Assembly: GCA_003611745.1 (NCBI GenBank)
Contig: RAYF01000008.1
Span: 1 to 64,000, forward strand
DNA: 64,000 nucleotides
Origin: a bacterium D16-36
GTDB lineage: Bacteria > Bacillota > Clostridia > Lachnospirales > Lachnospiraceae
Reading direction: 5' to 3'
Below the pieces are notes generated by a model that searched no databases, was not told where the DNA came from, and was given only the letters and a program-made list of their open reading frames with translations. The position numbers and the translations under genes are program-made. Position 1 is the first letter of the stretch. Every line of letters starts with the position of its first letter. Of this stretch, positions 63,199 through 64,000 are shown in pieces.

Positions 63199-64000
63199 CG
63201 GTATGGGCAGTCTGCGCCAGTGCGGCAGCCTTGTTTCTATTATTTAAATTAAGGCATTTTAAAAGAGGGCTGTATGAGTTTACAGGGCATCTGGAGCAGT
63301 GGTTTGATGACATTATTATGGAAAAAGAATTGGGACAGGCAGAGAAAGAGGAAGATACGCTGGGGAATAAAATTTATGAAAAATTGTGCCGGATAAACCA
63401 TATCTTTCAGAGGAAAGGGGAAGAAAACCAGCGGGAAAAGGAAGCGATAAAGGAACTGGTGTCAGATATTTCCCATCAGACAAAAACGCCGATTGCCAAT
63501 ATGAAGGTATATCTGGAGATTTTAAAGGAGGAACCGCTTTCAGATCAGGGGAAGGCCTTTCTGGGCAATCTGGAATCTCAGGCAGATAAGCTGGATTTTC
63601 TTTTTCAGAATATGGTTAAGATGTCACGGCTGGAGACAGGAATCATCAGGATACAGAAGGAAAGGGCGTCCCTGTCGGAGACGCTGGGCAGGGCGGTGGC
63701 AGCCGTTGTGCCTGAGGCGGAGAAGAAACGGATACAGATATTTGTAAAATGTGCAGAGGAGATAATGATAAGCCATGATAAAAAATGGACGGAGGAGGCA
63801 GTGTTTAATATTCTGGATAATGCGGTAAAGTATACGGAGGAGGGCGGAAAAATAGAGATAGAGGTGTCTGTCTTAGAAATTTATACGAGAATCAGTATTA
63901 AAGACTCGGGAAAAGGGATTGCCGTGGAACGGCAGGCAGAGATTTTTAACCGTTTTTACCGTGAACCGGAGGTGAATGGCATAGAGGGGATTGGTATCGG
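63186..64000 (+). CDS. Sensor histidine kinase, cut by window end
   Basis: It starts at the ATG overlapping the response-regulator end and is open to 64000 (271 codons seen). One short N-terminal membrane helix (about 3-20, VWAVCASAAALFLLF) is followed by a dimerisation helix with DISHQTKTPIANMKVYLEIL (quoted as DISHQTKTPIANMK; phospho-acceptor His) and an ATPase domain with DNAVKYTEEGG and DSGKGIAVE. The N-terminal sensor is nearly absent, as in intramembrane-sensing kinases. Confidence 0.9.
   Translation, partial: MAELTVWAVCASAAALFLLFKLRHFKRGLYEFTGHLEQWFDDIIMEKELGQAEKEEDTLGNKIYEKLCRINHIFQRKGEENQREKEAIKELVSDISHQTKTPIANMKVYLEILKEEPLSDQGKAFLGNLESQADKLDFLFQNMVKMSRLETGIIRIQKERASLSETLGRAVAAVVPEAEKKRIQIFVKCAEEIMISHDKKWTEEAVFNILDNAVKYTEEGGKIEIEVSVLEIYTRISIKDSGKGIAVERQAEIFNRFYREPEVNGIEGIGI

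Overview
The window looks like a chromosome segment from a low-to-moderate GC Firmicute, most likely a motile Lachnospiraceae (Clostridia). The support is AGGAGG-type ribosome sites on almost every gene, a Clostridia-style flagellin/FliS pair, the B12-binding/DUF4080 radical SAM protein, the PadR-DUF1700-DUF4097 cassette, and the protein style of the housekeeping genes (thrS, mutS2, pfkA, trmL, malQ). The genus cannot be fixed from this sequence alone.

Region 1 (1-11.0 kb) is accessory DNA, AT-rich and full of broken genes. It starts at the end of an integrative element. A large serine recombinase (213-2213) carries, as its last ~115 residues, what reads as the C-terminus of an RlmD/RumA-type 23S rRNA (uracil-5) methyltransferase. 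That is what integration into the 3' part of that gene would leave behind. Two further decayed pieces of the same C-terminal domain lie at 66-176 and 5779-5963. Between the markers sits an intact two-gene module, a AAA+ ATPase followed with overlap by a subtilisin-like (S8) protease (2350-5644), with its own promoter. This is the best candidate for a poorly described conflict or defence system. Behind it lie a DUF262/DUF1524 (GmrSD-type) gene broken by an internal deletion, scraps of a RhuM-like protein, a serine recombinase and an aldo/keto reductase, an unrecognised 202-residue protein, and an AlbA_2/Schlafen-like regulator that seems to have lost an internal block in frame.

Region 2 (11-36 kb) is mostly core metabolism and signalling: a MATE exporter; an SPFH protein with a Tim44-like zinc-ribbon partner; a soluble hybrid histidine kinase; a ferritin-like protein; a lactose module (GPH symporter, GH2 beta-galactosidase, divergent AraC regulator); tRNA-Trp; a large secreted 5'-nucleotidase; two small proteins and a radical SAM protein; and a tight operon of VanW, AIR-synthase-like, Lrp, aminotransferase and TrmL.

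Region 3 (36-52 kb) holds a non-canonical Hsp70-like ATPase with a GrpE-like partner (minus strand), then a flagellar group (FliK-like giant protein, flagellin, FliS-like chaperone), malQ, an intact chemoreceptor, and two adjacent broken genes (sugar-binding lipoprotein, second chemoreceptor).

Region 4 (52-64 kb) contains thrS, the PadR-DUF1700-DUF4097 envelope cassette under a strong promoter with an inverted-repeat operator, pfkA, a mutS2-response regulator-kinase operon, and a second two-component system cut by the window end. Three copies of a structured intergenic element, with a conserved loop and a stem whose sequence varies while its pairing is kept, are scattered at 17.6, 30.7 and 51.8 kb.
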